A DNA stretch of 64,000 nucleotides from Vombatus ursinus (GCF_900497805.2 NW_020940358.1:26994614-27058613), one strand, 5' to 3'. Shown: positions 1 through 10,460, counted from the first letter of the stretch. Made by a program: numbers and translations. Notes: generated from the letters alone by a model not told the origin.

Positions 1-417
1 TAAATAATATATTTTTAAAATGGTGAATTAATGAATGTTGAAAGAGAAAAGAAACTTGTGGGAGGGGCCCTAGAGCCCATATTCTCACATCTGTTATCTT
101 ATACTTTAATACTCTGATCCTGTCAGTGTAGGTATTCATTCCACAGGTACAGATCACATTCCCTTCAGATCTTTTCATCCTACTTGATTTTTGTTTATGT
201 CCTTCTGTAAGTTATCCATAGTCTATCCAACATGGTAGGGGCCTTCCTTTGAACCTGTTAAATCCTTGGCAATGTCAGATAGTTCAATGTTCAAAACTGA
301 TATGATTTGATCAGTGAGAATGACATTAAAGAAGAGGCATCACCACTACTTTGCAGATGCCACAAGGACCATAGGACTTTCCCAGCTGATTTGCTGCTGA
401 AATCTTCACTATGTGTG
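1..417. other. Unassigned AT-rich stretch
   Basis: No repeat family, gene or RNA is recognised here. Short open frames have no protein-like features. Confidence 0.4.
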
Positions 418-540
418 GTCTCCCACATTAGAATGTGAGCTCCTTGAGAAGGGGTATTGTCTGTTCTATTTGTATCCCCAGCACTTAGCACAAAGCTTTA
501 CACATAGTAAGTACTTAATAAATGCTTTGTTCATCCATTG
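418..540 (+). mobile_element. L2/MIR3-type 3' end
   Basis: It carries the L2-type terminal block TTAGAATGTGAGCTCCTTGA, then ATCCCCAGCACTTAGCAC and AATAAATGCTTTG. It is old and 5'-truncated. Its last three bases overlap the start of inverted-repeat arm A. Confidence 0.8.
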
Positions 541-754
541 ATTATTTTTTCATGGGTACCATGTAGTATTCAGGCTGTCTAGCTTTTATCTGTTACTCTG
601 TAGGTGACAGGCTCACTTCTGGTTGTATGTGTCCTCAATTTAATCTTTTACAATACTCCTGGTGTATAGGTCATTGAGAATAATAAAACACAGCTTACTT
701 ACTCATCCTTACTATAACGTGATGTTTCCCCCACCCTCCCGCTGTACAGAAGGT
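538..754 (+). repeat. Inverted duplication, arm A (likely source copy)
   Basis: This 217-base segment is identical, by base-by-base reading, to the reverse complement of 1147-1363. The arms are separated by 392 bases. An old antisense MIR runs without a break across this arm's inner edge at 754, and an L2 tail runs into its outer edge at 538-540, so this arm appears to be in its native context. If transcribed, the two arms would pair into a long perfect hairpin. Confidence 0.95.
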
Positions 755-890
755 GAAATACACCTTAGAGAGAAGTGATTTGCTTGAGATCACACAGCTA
801 TTGAGTAGTAGAGCTAATTTCGGAACCTGGATCTCCTGAATATGCTTTTCACCCCCAATCTCTCTTCAATAGATCATCTGGGCCTCCTAT
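736..890 (-). mobile_element. MIR, antisense, degenerate
   Basis: TGTACAGAAGGTGAAAT, CTTAGAGAG and GATCACACAGCTATTGAG follow the antisense MIR core order. It spans the inner edge of arm A, which helps polarise the duplication. Confidence 0.6.
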
Positions 891-926
891 GAACATCCTT
901 TGAAAGAGAGGTATTATGGAAACCCA

Positions 927-1461
927 ACAGACTCATAGAAGATTAGTGTGAGAAAGGACCTGGGAACACAGAATATCAGAGCTGGAAGGGTCTTTAAAAC
1001 ATAAACCTGTTTGAGTTGGAAAAGACCTAGAACACAGAATGTGTTAGAGCACAGAATATCAGAGCTGGTTGGGGCCTTAGAATTCAGATGGTCAGATCTA
1101 GGAGGGAGCTTAGAACACAGGGCACAGAATATCAGAGCCAGAAGGGACCTTCTGTACAGCGGGAGGGTGGGGGAAACATCACGTTATAGTAAGGATGAGT
1201 AAGTAAGCTGTGTTTTATTATTCTCAATGACCTATACACCAGGAGTATTGTAAAAGATTAAATTGAGGACACATACAACCAGAAGTGAGCCTGTCACCTA
1301 CAGAGTAACAGATAAAAGCTAGACAGCCTGAATACTACATGGTACCCATGAAAAAATAATCAAAAAAGTTGGATCTGTGAGGAACCTTAGAACAGAAAAT
1401 ATCAGAGCTGGAAGGGCCCTTAGGACATCAAATGTCAGATTTAGGAGGGGCTTTGTAACAG
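927..1461 (+). repeat. Degenerate tandem array of MIR/THER1 tail-like units, interrupted
   Basis: Several diverged units of roughly 30-45 bases follow the pattern ACAGAATATCAGAGCTGG plus AAGGGACCTTAGAAC. The unit resembles the reverse complement of the THER1/MIR 3' tail (CTTCCAGCTCTGACATTCT). Inverted-repeat arm B (1147-1363) interrupts the array, and an L2 end closes it. Confidence 0.7.
1147..1363 (-). repeat. Inverted duplication, arm B (likely derived copy)
   Basis: Exact reverse complement of 538-754. It interrupts the tandem array: 1141-1151 reads GAAGGGACCTT like other array units, then switches to arm sequence. ACCTT at the junction is shared by the array unit and the arm, so it could be microhomology used at a template switch. 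Confidence 0.95.
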
Positions 1462-1575
1462 TCAGTCGACAAACATTTATTAAATGCCTACTCTGGGCTA
1501 AGCACTAGGGATACAAAGAAACGCAAAAGACAGTCCCAGCCGTCAAAGGATCTCATTATCTGATGGGAAAAATGA
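1461..1575 (-). mobile_element. L2 3' end, antisense
   Basis: AACATTTATTAAATGCCTAC followed by GGCTAAGCACTAGGGATAC is the reverse complement of the L2 3' terminus. It lies between array units. Confidence 0.8.
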
Positions 1576-1579
1576 AACA

Positions 1580-1752
1580 CAAAATGTCAGGGAACTTAGA
1601 AGGGACCTTAGAGATCATCTAGTACAATCCCCATACTTTACAGAGGAGGAAACTGAGGCCCACAGAGGAAACTTTATTTAGGGTCACACAGTGAGTCACT
1701 CAAACCCAGATCTCCAGACATCCTAGCCGGGATTCTTTCCACTATAGCAGAC
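1580..1752 (-). mobile_element. MIR, antisense
   Basis: It contains TTTACAGAGGAGGAAACTGA, GGCCCACAGAGG and GGTCACACAGTGAGT, then a degenerate end at CACTATAGCAG. It begins with the tail-like unit GAAGGGACCTTAGAGATCAT. Confidence 0.8.
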
Positions 1753-2415
1753 TGATTCCAATGTTAAGACATTGGTCAGTCCCAAGTGAAATAACTCTGA
1801 TCTTCCTAGGGCTCCCAAACATCCTCAGTAGCCAAGTTTAGACTGACACCTCTCCTCTGCAGTTTCCTGGCCCCCATTTCCCACCCCACCAGTTGGGGCT
1901 GGCAGCTACTTTTTTTTTCAGAGCTAGAACAAAAACGAAAAAACGAGAAACAAATCTGAGAAAGATTGAATGCCTGGCATTTCAACACCGGGTGACACGT
2001 TTTACATCATGCTAATGTTTTTGTTATGTCAGCAGAACCTAAGCACATTAGGCTGGTGATGCTGATGGTGCTCCAGATTGGCCTGCAGTCATGCTGACAG
2101 CCCTGCCAGAGGTGTGAATTCTTAGGGAACTTAAAGAGAAGCTTCAGCAGCCTTGGGAGTTCCTGGGATCTTCCATGCCATCCTCTGGAAGAAGCATGGG
2201 GACCTCTTTGTGCCTCTCTTAGCCAGCCTGACTGTGGGTACAATCAAAGTGACAGGGATGTCATTAGGGACACATCTGCTTCTTCCCTGCAAGGAGTGTC
2301 TCCTGCTTTGGACCTCCTCTTTTTGGGGAAAAAGTATGAGATTTGTTCTTAATCCCAGAGGATTGACCTGGGACCAATGGAGGGGATTGTTTGATGGGAA
2401 GATTTCTGTTTTATA
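1753..2415. other. Unique, repeat-free stretch
   Basis: No repeat is recognised over about 660 bases. Overlapping 99-100 aa frames on opposite strands (2131-2455) have no recognisable domain and look fortuitous. A short segment around 2000-2100 contains ATGCTAAT and TGCTGACAG, which could be factor sites but are weak evidence alone. Confidence 0.5.
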
Positions 2416-2417
2416 TA

Positions 2418-2642
2418 ATAAGGCTTGCAAAGCATTTACACTTTATCTTGTGTGATCTTCAAATAACCTTGTAAGGTTAGGTGCTATTATTATCCCCATT
2501 TACAGGTGAGGAAGTTGAGTCTCAGAGAGGTTAAGCAACTTGTCCAGGGTTACAGAGCTAGGAATTGTCTGAGGCAGGTTTTGAACTCAGACCTTCCTGA
2601 TTCCAAGTCCAACATTCCATCTGCCATACCAACCTAGCTGTC
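2418..2642 (-). mobile_element. MIR, antisense, near full length
   Basis: Reads in MIR antisense order: GCAAAGCATTTACACTTTAT, GTGCTATTATTATCCCCATT, GAGAGGTTAAGCAACTTG, and a 5' end at CCAACCTAGCTGTC. Confidence 0.85.
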
Positions 2643-2802
2643 AAGGAGAACATCCATGTAAGGAAGAACTATAGAAGGATGGAAAAGGCTATGTCTGGAG
2701 AGAGTGAATTCTGTGGAGGTGTTTGAGTGAAGGCTAAATGACCACTTATGAAGGATACAAGGAAAAAGATTCAAATATCAGGTACCCGTTAGATTAGGCG
2801 AG

Positions 2803-2992
2803 GGAGGTATCATGGTACGGTGGATGGAACAGTGATTTTAGAATTAGAAGGCTTGGGTCCAAATTCAACTTCTGAAGCTTATCTGTGTGACCTTGGGTAA
2901 GTCACTTCATCTCTCTTGGTCTCAGTTTCCTCATCTGTAAAATGAAGGGGTTGGTTCAGATGGACCTTTGAAATCCCATTCAGGTCTGAGTC
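2803..2992 (+). mobile_element. MIR/THER1
   Basis: GGTACGGTGGATGGAACAGT, then CTTGGGTAAGTCACTTCAT and TCATCTGTAAAATGAAGGGG, ending in a THER1-type tail. Confidence 0.85.
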
Positions 2993-3224
2993 ATGAACTA
3001 TGACCTCCAATATTCTTTCCAATTTTGTAAATCTCCTCACAGATTACAAGTGCCTATGGATTCTCCCTCCAGTCCTGCTTTCCTCTAAATGGATCCATAC
3101 TCTTCCCAAGCAAGTGGAACATTTTACCTTGGGATCATTTCAAAGCATGATGCCATCATCTGGCTGTACTACATTTTCAGCCTACTAGTCTTGACTTTGA
3201 TGACCCTGGAGGAGAGAGTAAGGC

Positions 3225-3318
3225 TGACAACTTTTCAAAGCTCTACTTCACTTAAATTCAATTCATGACATCACCCTAGTGATGTCATTAGTCCTCTTCG
3301 AGAATGAAGGACAAACAA
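3225..3318 (+). mobile_element. 3' end of a marsupial SINE (same family as 23638 and 62757)
   Basis: GTCCTCTTCGAGAATGAAGG and ACAAACAACAACG match the reverse complement of the start of the elements at 23638 and 62757. It contains a 10-bp hairpin, ATGACATCAC (3265-3274) with GTGATGTCAT (3279-3288), around a 4-base loop. Confidence 0.65.
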
Positions 3319-3460
3319 CAACGATTCCCTTAACCTACCTGATCTTCAGTTTTCTCATCTGTAAAATGGAGCTAATAATTCTCATACATTACCTGGGTTG
3401 TAAGGAAAATGCTTCGCAAATTGTAAAGGACTATAGAAACGTGAGCTATTATTCCCTTTC
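3319..3460 (+). mobile_element. MIR 3' portion
   Basis: TTCTCATCTGTAAAATGGAG followed by CCTGGGTTGTAAGGAAAATG and a GAGCTATTATT end is the MIR 3' half. Confidence 0.75.
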
Positions 3461-3519
3461 CCAAAGCCTATACTTCAGGCGCACAATATGCAATCCATTG
3501 AAGTTTGAACAAACCCAAT

Positions 3520-4052
3520 GCTTTCTTTTTTTCCTTTCTTTTTCTTTGTTTTTTAAAATTAATTTATTTTGAATTATCAATAATCACTTCCATAAGCTTT
3601 TGAGTTTTAAATTTTTCTCCCTCCCTCCTCCCTCCCCACCTCCCTCTCCAAGATGGGGCCCCATCTGATATAGGCTATACATATACATTCCTATTAAACC
3701 TACTTTCACAAGTCATGTTGTGAAGAAGAATTAGAACCAAAAGGAGGAATGACCAGAAAGAGGAAACAAAACACAACAGAAGAAAAAAAAATAGCAAATA
3801 GTATGCTTCGATCTGCATTCAAATTCCGTAGTTCTTTCTTTGGATGCAGAGATAGCATTTTCCATCATGAGGCCTTTGGAGATGTCTTAGATCCTTGTAT
3901 TGCTGAGAAGGGTTAAGTCTATCAACGTTAGTCACCGCACAACATGACTGTTATTGTGTACAACTTTCTCCTGGTCCTGCTTACTTCACTCAGCATCAGA
4001 CCATACAAGTCTTTCCAGGTTTTCCTGAAGTCTGCCTGCTTATCATCTGCTT
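3520..4052 (-). mobile_element. L1 3' end, 5'-truncated
   Basis: It runs from a T-rich left end through TTAATTTATTTTGAATTATC, ATCTGATATAGGCTATACAT and TAGATCCTTGTATTGCTGAG to about 4052. The same order occurs at 17686-18170, from which it differs clearly more than 15597-15751 does, so it is an older copy. Confidence 0.85.
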
Positions 4053-4094
4053 TGGATCTTCCTCAGTGCCAAGGACAAGACCTTGTACATACGA

Positions 4095-4312
4095 AGGAGT
4101 TTGGTATAATGGAAAGATCACTGAGAGATCTTTCCATTCCAATTTCCATTCCAAATATTGCTTTTAATGATTACTGCCTACCTATGTGACCTTCCAAAGT
4201 CCCTTCCTCTCCCTGAGCCTCAGTTTCCTTACCTGTAAAATGTGTGGGGGCAGGTGGCCGGACTAGATGGCCTCTAATATCCATTCCAGCTTTAGAGCTA
4301 TGATCCTATGAA
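4095..4312 (+). mobile_element. MIR/THER1
   Basis: TTTGGTATAATGGAAAGATC, CCTGAGCCTCAGTTTCCTTA, and a tail GGACTAGATGGCCTCTAATA. The centre is disturbed by a local repeat of TTTCCATTCCA. Confidence 0.8.
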
Positions 4313-4384
4313 CTGATGAAATCACAGGCCCTAATTCTAGCTCTGTCCCTGTGGAGACCATGGGGAGACCCCTCAATTCTTGTG

Positions 4385-4577
4385 CCTTCTCTCTGTTAAT
4401 TATTTCCTCTTTATCCTGGGTGTAGCTTGTTTGCATATATTTGTTTGCATGGTGTCTTCCCTCTTAGACTGGAAGCTCTTTGAGGGTAGTGATTGTCTTT
4501 GCCTCTTTTTATATCCCCAGTGCTTAATGCAATGCCTGGCATACAATAGGTGCTTAATAAATGTTTATTGATTGGTG
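4385..4577 (+). mobile_element. L2 3' end
   Basis: TATCCTGGGTGTAGCTTGTT, TTAGACTGGAAGCTCTTTGA and GGTGCTTAATAAATGTTTAT are the L2 3' UTR in order. Confidence 0.85.
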
Positions 4578-4754
4578 AACGGAAGATGCCTTTGAGTGCC
4601 CCACAAAGAGGAGCAGAACTTCCTGCTCTGCTCATTTGCAAGGTGGGCTCTTAGGATCAGGTTTCACTGACTCACAGATTCTCCAAGATGGACCAGAATG
4701 CAGAGGTTATCAAATCTACTACGAAACTGGATGACTTAAACAACTCCCCGCTTA

Positions 4755-5006
4755 ACAACAACAACAACAACAACCGGCACTTATAAACTTTTAAGGTTTT
4801 CAAGGCATTTTACAAATATGTCATTTGATCATCACAACAACTCTGGGAGGTAGGTGTTATTATTATTCCCATTTTATAGATGAGGAAACTAAGGCAGAGA
4901 GGTTGAATGACTTGCCCAGGGCCACCTAGTAAGCGTCTGAGGCTGGATTTGAACTCAAGTCTTCCTGACTACAGGCCCAGCACTCTGTCCACTGGGCTAC
5001 TTCAAT
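4755..5006 (-). mobile_element. MIR, antisense, preceded by (AAC)n
   Basis: An AAC run at about 4756-4773 abuts an antisense MIR with ACAACTCTGGGAGGTAGGTG, TATAGATGAGGAAACTAAGG and CCAGCACTCTGTCCACTGGG. Confidence 0.85.
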
Positions 5007-5495
5007 ATCCTTAAGAAGTCATCTCTCTCTGCTGGAAGACTTCTAGCTTTCAACCCCACCCTCTGCAGGCAGCCGTTCTTCCTCTGAATAGCTCTAATTG
5101 TTAGGAAGCTTTTTCTGATATCGAGCTAAGATTTACCTCCCTGAAACTTTCTTTTACTGCTCCTAGATCTGTCCTCTGGGCCAGACAGAACAAGAATAAA
5201 TGTCCTTCCCTAAGACAGTTTTTCAAATGTGTAAAGAAAGCAATCCTGTCTCCCTTAAGTATCTTCTTTCCAAGTTGGACATTCTCATTTCCATCAATAG
5301 ATCCTCCTATGGCAAGGTTTCTAGTTCTTCAGCACCTGGCATATAGCAGGTGCTTAATAAAAGCTTGTTGATCAATTTTTTCACCATCCTAGTTACTTTC
5401 CTCTGGATGCCCTGAGTTCCTCAGTGTCCTTCATAAAATATGGTGCCTCTTTCTGACCATAGTCATCCAGATAAGGTCTGACCAAAAATGTAGGA
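5007..5495 (-). mobile_element. CR1-L3 3' end, antisense
   Basis: TAATTGTTAGGAAGCTTTTT, ACAGAACAAGAATAAATGTC, CCTCTGGATGCCCTGAGTTC and a final AAGGTCTGACC follow the reverse complement of a CR1-L3 3' region. A short L2-type tail (about 5328-5378, GGTGCTTAATAAAAGCTTG) is inserted. Confidence 0.75.
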
Positions 5496-5865
5496 TGGCA
5501 TCTCAACATTGGGGTACAAAGGGACCCTAGGGATCATGGGATGGGTAACCCCAGGAAGGTCATGGAAGGGAAGGGACCTCTAGAAAGCCTATCCTCCTTC
5601 CTTGGCCTCAGGTTCTATGACTTGGATCTGGGCACCAGATGTTGGAGACCCCAGAGGAAGAAGGGAGCCCTGGATAAGGCACTGACAGCAGGAATGTGGG
5701 CTGCCCAGCTCAGTTAGGTAGAACCCAGGGCTGCCTACAAAGTGACTAGGCTTTCCCTCTCACTTACTGTCTTTTTTTTTTTCAACAATAATTCCCTGAG
5801 GATCAAAGGGGAGGGGTGGGAGGTGGGAGATGGGAGGAGGTAGGAATGGGCAGAAGTAACACATT
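5496..5865. other. Unassigned stretch
   Basis: Only simple features are seen: a T run near 5772 and a GGGAGG-rich patch at 5810-5845. No gene signal. Confidence 0.4.
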
Positions 5866-5867
5866 TA

Positions 5868-5990
5868 GGTGTGGTGGCTAAGTCACTGTACTAGAAGTAC
5901 CAGATAGTTGAGTATCAGTCCTAACTTTGCTACAGACTCACTGTGTGATTTTGCACATACTTCTCTGTGTTTTGATCTCTTGGGGGGGTT
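5868..5990 (+). mobile_element. Degenerate MIR
   Basis: GTGGTGGCTAAGTCACTGTA and CTACAGACTCACTGTGTGAT keep the MIR layout. The 3' half is lost. Confidence 0.45.
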
Positions 5991-6229
5991 GGTGTTATCA
6001 TCGAGCCAGTAAGCATCCTAGATTAAGGTTATACTTACCTATCTCTGATGATAGGGGATGGGATCAAAGGACAGTGTATGTTGAGTGTTTATGTCCCAAA
6101 CATTCCCCAGGAAAGGTTAGCCCTATAGATGGCCATGGACCAAGGTCAAGGGAACATCCAGCAACAGGCTAAGGCTATGCTGAACTCTTCATCTATGTCC
6201 CAGGATACCATGAATCCAATCCAAGGATG

Positions 6230-6385
6230 GAGGAACAAGAGACCTGGGCCTACTCCCAATTTCTTCCACTAACTGTATGACTTTGGATAAGTCACTTCCT
6301 TTTTCTTAGTCTCAGTTTCCCCATGTATAAAATGAGGGTGTTAGGATCGGTGGTCCTTTTTAAATATGACATTCTTTGAGTCCTA
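6230..6385 (+). mobile_element. MIR/THER1
   Basis: GACCTGGGCC, TTGGATAAGTCACTTCCTTT and TCAGTTTCCCCATGTATAAA, with a tail ending GACATTCTTTGAGTCC. Confidence 0.75.
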
Positions 6386-6589
6386 TCTTAGGTAAGATGG
6401 TAGTGATATGCAGCAGAAATTTTACTGTAATTTTGCTGCTGATTGGATTTAGCATTGAGAGCCTAGGTCCTTTAATATATGACTCAAGGGAGTTCTGATC
6501 CTTCTACATTGTATTCTGATTACAGATCTAGAAGCTTCTGAAAGTCAGAGGGAGGCAGATGAAATCCATCAAGCTTTTATTAAATTCAA

Positions 6590-6792
6590 GCTCAGAATGG
6601 AATTTCAGGATTGAGAAGGCCCATTTAGTCCATAGCCTACCCCTCTGCTATCCATTCCTTCCTCCTTTCCCCCCACTTTACAGACAGGGAAATTGAGGCC
6701 CAGATAAAGGGATTAACTTGCCCATACTCATACACAGAATGGTTTGTGTCTAAGCTGGGACTTAAACTCAGGGCTATCAGTCCTATGCAGTT
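6590..6792 (-). mobile_element. MIR, antisense
   Basis: CTTTACAGACAGGGAAATTG, GGCCCAGATAAAGGGATTAA and GACTTAAACTCAGGGC. Confidence 0.7.
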
Positions 6793-6979
6793 TACTTAGG
6801 TCAGTAGGGTAAGAGGAGGAGAAGAAGGCATCAATGTAACAGACTAGAATTAGCAAATAAAATTAACTTAGGTTGAACCTCCCCATTTCCCAGTCTCACC
6901 CTCCATCTTGTCTCACCACTGTGAAACTGTAGCCTCCTTCTCCCTTCCATGCCGATAGCCTCAGCCTCTTCTTCTACAA

Positions 6980-7170
6980 TGGGGAGACAGTGTGGCGTGG
7001 TACCCTACAGCGATAACCAAGAGATCTGGGCTTGAGTCCTTCCTGTGACACTTGAGCTTTGGGCAAATGACTTCTCCTCTCTTGGCCTCAGATTCCCTAC
7101 ATATAAAATGAAGGGGTTAGATGACATAAATTCTAAGATCTCTTCCATTTGTGACATTCCATGCTTCTCA
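6980..7170 (+). mobile_element. MIR/THER1
   Basis: GACAGTGTGGCGTGGTACCC, TTGGGCAAATGACTTCTCCT, AAAATGAAGGGGTTAGATGA, and a tail with GACATTCCATG. Confidence 0.8.
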
Positions 7171-7329
7171 TAATTGGATTTTGATTGGATGAAAATGTGA
7201 AGTCCTTCTTTTCACAATGTGATTTGCTCTGGGGTATCTCCTGCTAGGGATAACCCTTAGTATCCAGAGCCACTGCGATGGGGAGTGGAGGAACAGGATC
7301 GCTGCTCACTTTTAGGATAGCACCTGGAT

Positions 7330-7500
7330 CCTTCCTCCCTTTTCAACGTTTCTACTACTTTATTATTACAAGGTGCTTTCACCCCAACATTATCATGTTT
7401 GATGCTCATGAGACCCCTGGAAGGTAGAGTGGGGTACTTCACAGGTGGAGAAGCTGAGGCTCAGGAAGTGTGATGATCAAGCCATATAGCCAGCATCTAT
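7330..7500 (-). mobile_element. MIR, antisense, diverged
   Basis: TTACAAGGTGCTTTCACCCC, CACAGGTGGAGAAGCTGAGG and CAAGCCATATAGCCAGC follow MIR antisense order. Confidence 0.65.
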
Positions 7501-7764
7501 CACAACCAACTTCATACTATAGTCATTAGTATGTGAACTGCTGTGTGGTTATGGGAAGAGGAAAGCTATTGTCAGTCTCTGAAGAATTAAAAATGAGTAT
7601 CACTCAGAGGGCAGTGGAGAGGCTGTCAAAAGGTAAAGGACCTCCTCCACGAAATGGATGAACGAAAAAGATGTACTATCATATGCCAAGAGTGATGGAG
7701 AGCTATTCAGCTGCCCATCAGCCTCCCTGGCATCCCTGCCTTCATTTCCCTTTCAAACCTGTTC

Positions 7765-8080
7765 ACGATTTTCTCAACATCAAAACCATGCCCTCAGCTG
7801 GCACCTTCATCTCCCTCTTCCCAACTTTTCAGCTCTCTTTTATGTGTCATCTTTCCCCATTAGAATGCAAGCTTCTTGAGGGCAGGGACTGTCTCTGTTT
7901 TTGCCTGTGTTTGTAACCCCAGCACTAACACAATTAGTAGACCTGTCTTATTCCACCTACTGGACTATGACCTTTGTGAGGGAATGAACTGGGCTTCTTT
8001 CATCTTCCTATTCTCCGCACTCCCACCCCCCAATGCCCATCAGAGGACCCTGCACAATCAGCTACTTAACAAATGATTCT
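7765..8080 (+). mobile_element. L2/MIR3-type end, with a second degenerate tail
   Basis: ATTAGAATGCAAGCTTCTTG and TTTGTAACCCCAGCACTAAC form one terminus (to about 7945). TGACCTTTGTGAGGGAATGA to TACTTAACAAATGATTC (7960-8075) looks like another decayed one. Confidence 0.65.
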
Positions 8081-8189
8081 TAAACATTGAAGTAAGTGGG
8101 TCAAACCAGGACCCCTGAAACCCTCAGCCCCTGGTGAAGTGGTTCATCTACCTGAGAGAATCTGAGGACTCTTCCTAATGGTCATTTCA

Positions 8190-8475
8190 CAGGATCATGG
8201 CATGAGAGAACTGGGAGGGACCTGAGGAGTCAGTCATCTGGCCCAGACTTCTTATTTTACCAATGGAGAAACTGAGGGGCTTAGCCCAGTGCCTGGCACA
8301 CCATAGGCAATTGATGTTTGTTGACTTCACTGGAATTGATTGGAGGCTTAGAGACACGAAGAAACTGGCCATAGTGAATAAATGGAGGAAATGAGTGATC
8401 CTGTGATTCTAAGGGGCAGAGCAGGGATTTGAACTCAGGCCCTTTACCTCTAAGTGCAAGGCTTTCTTGTCTTTC
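8190..8475 (-). mobile_element. MIR, antisense, broken by an L2-type tail
   Basis: GGATCATGGCATGAGAGAAC and ACCAATGGAGAAACTGAGGG give one half. CAGTGCCTGGCACACCATAG to TTTGTTGACTTC (about 8284-8328) is an L2-type tail. GCAGGGATTTGAACTCAGGC then gives the rest. Confidence 0.55.
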
Positions 8476-8499
8476 TCCACTAGAATGTGGACTAGAAGA

Positions 8500-8895
8500 G
8501 ATCTTAGAACTCCCCTCATCTAGAATGTAAACTCCCCAAGAGCAGGAACTGTCTTGTTTGCTTGTATTTGTGTTGACAGCATTTTGCACAGTGATTGGCA
8601 TATAGTAAGTGCTTCGTTGTTTAGTTATTTCAGTCATGTCTGACTCTTCCTGACCCCATTTGGGGTTTTCTTAGCAAAAACACTAGAATGGTTTGCTGTT
8701 TCCTTCTCCAGCTCATTTAACAGATGAGGAAATTGAGGCCAACAGGATTAAGTGACTTGCCCAGAGTCACAAGGCTAGCAAGTGAGGCCGCACTTGAATT
8801 CAGGTCTTCCCAACTCCAGGCCCAGAGTTCTATCCACTGGACACCTAGCTGCCCCAGTAAGTGCTTAGTAAATGCTATTTCATTCATTCATTCCT
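8500..8895 (+). mobile_element. L2 3' end split by MAR1
   Basis: TAGAATGTAAACTCCCCAAG leads to AGTAAGTGCTT at 8604-8614. After the SINE the same AGTAAGTGCTT recurs at 8856-8866, followed by AGTAAATGC and a CATT run. Confidence 0.85.
8615..8855 (-). mobile_element. MAR1-type SINE, full length, in L2
   Basis: Antisense order: CCCCATTTGGGGTTTTCTTA, TTTCCTTCTCCAGCTCATTT, CACCTAGCTGCCCC. It is flanked by an exact 11-bp target duplication, AGTAAGTGCTT, which shows LINE-driven insertion into the older L2. Confidence 0.95.
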
Positions 8896-9212
8896 TCTCT
8901 CTTCTATATCACACTGCAACTTCTCTACCCCTTCTGTTTTGGGGCTGTGTCTTTTCCATGGAGGCTGATTATCTGGCTATCAGCAGCTCAGGAGCTGGCT
9001 TATGACCAGACAGTGCTAACTCTTATTGATATTGCTGCTGGCACATGCTGAGCTTCCATAAACTTTATATACCCCACCAGTGGACTTAATTCATTTCTTA
9101 TGGCAGCAACTCCCCACAAGGGGCTGGAAACAGTTTCTTGACTGGGAGTAGACTTTCCAGGCTGAACTCTTCTCTTCTCCATCTGTAAAACAGGATGGTT
9201 TAACTTTGAGAA

Positions 9213-9234
9213 GCAGCAGCTCTCTCACTCTCTA

Positions 9235-9270
<36 letters not shown>

Positions 9271-9273
9271 TCT
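9213..9273 (+). repeat. (CT)n/(TCTG)n microsatellite
   Basis: Pyrimidine run of CTCT and TCTG steps ending at TCTCTCTCTTATTG. Confidence 0.9.
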
Positions 9274-10315
9274 TATTGTTATTAGCCACTTAGGGCCAGG
9301 AGAAGCAGGCAAAGGACTGGGCCAAGGAATCAAAGATATTCCTTACTACAAAGAGATACTTCATATGAGTCTAGAGGTTGGTTAGAGGGTTTAAACATAC
9401 TATTTTCAGGCAGGTTAATTCTCTCTCCATGATTGGGCAGATGTCTGAAAACTGTCCTACTGACACATTTTTCTGGAGGAAGTGGGAAGGAAGGATAAGG
9501 AGGAGTTTATTAAGCTTGGAAAGGTTTGTTCACTAGGGAATCTCCTTCCCCCTCCCCATCGCCTATTACAGATGATTGACAGTTGTAGTCAGAGCTCAGG
9601 ATTATGGGGGATCAGTGGAGATCTTCTCATTACTTTCATTAACCCTGAACGACTTTACTCCTTTCCTCTCCTGGACAGGTTCACTTGAAGGTTGACGGCC
9701 ATAGCCTGGGGCTGGGAAAATCAAAGCTGCCACGTCATAGACCCTCAGTCATACCCCAACGAAGTTTTAGCTAAATAGGGACCTTTCAAACAAGCCCTGG
9801 GAGTGATCCTTCAGTTAAGCTCTGAGACTTCCTTGGCTTTTGCCAGTTTCACTTAATCAATGAGATTAAGGCTGTTTAATGTAGCAGAATACACCCATGA
9901 ATTCTCTTTTTCCATCATTCTACATTGAAGGTCAGTCTATATACCCAATATTTAGATACCATTTTGAACCCAAAACTCTGTCTGGTACTTTGATGTCTGC
10001 TCTCTCTGGGGTTCTCAGTGGGACTGGGTCTAGGTGAGACACTCAATATTACTCAGATTATACCTTCCCCCCTGAAAAAAAAACCCTGTAGCTTCCCAAG
10101 TCCCACCTTTACCATTTATAATTTATGTGACCTCTCGGATTCAGAGCCATTTCGGGACCATGTTTTTCCTGCACTTTAGCTATCATCCTTGTCCTCCTCA
10201 ACCCCCTCCTGAAACCTTGGACTCTGCCTCTGGGATGCTGGGCTCTCTGATAGATGAACTTTTGCCTTATCTTACCTAGAATCATGACACTGCTCTCCTG
10301 AGTCACTCTTTCCCC
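9274..10315. other. Unique stretch, about 1 kb
   Basis: No interspersed repeat is recognised. A segment near 9830-9905 contains CACTTAATCAATGAGATTAA and GGCTGTTTAATG and is the best candidate within it for a conserved element. The small frame at 9482-9688 resembles nothing known. Confidence 0.45.
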
Positions 10316-10319
10316 TCTC

Positions 10320-10460
10320 CTTCTAGCTCCCCTTTATGCACCATTTTCCTCCATAAGACTGTAAGTTCCTTGGGGGCAAGGATTATCTTGCATGCTTGTA
10401 TTTGTAACCCCGGCACCTAGCACAGAACCAGGCATAGAGTAAGCACTTGGCAAATGTATC
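10320..10460 (+). mobile_element. L2/MIR3-type 3' end
   Basis: ATAAGACTGTAAGTTCCTTG, TTTGTAACCCCGGCACCTAG and AGTAAGCACTTGGCAAATG. Confidence 0.8.

Noticed and set aside
2131-2455. Paired 99- and 100-aa frames on opposite strands
   Set aside because: No recognisable motif, no flanking splice or promoter pattern; long mirrored frames occur by chance.
3265-3288. Short perfect hairpin as a regulatory site
   Set aside because: It falls at the end of a dispersed SINE whose normal sequence contains the same half-site.
9213-9273. CRISPR-like or structured array
   Set aside because: Simple CT repeat; no direct repeat and spacer structure, and the genome is mammalian.
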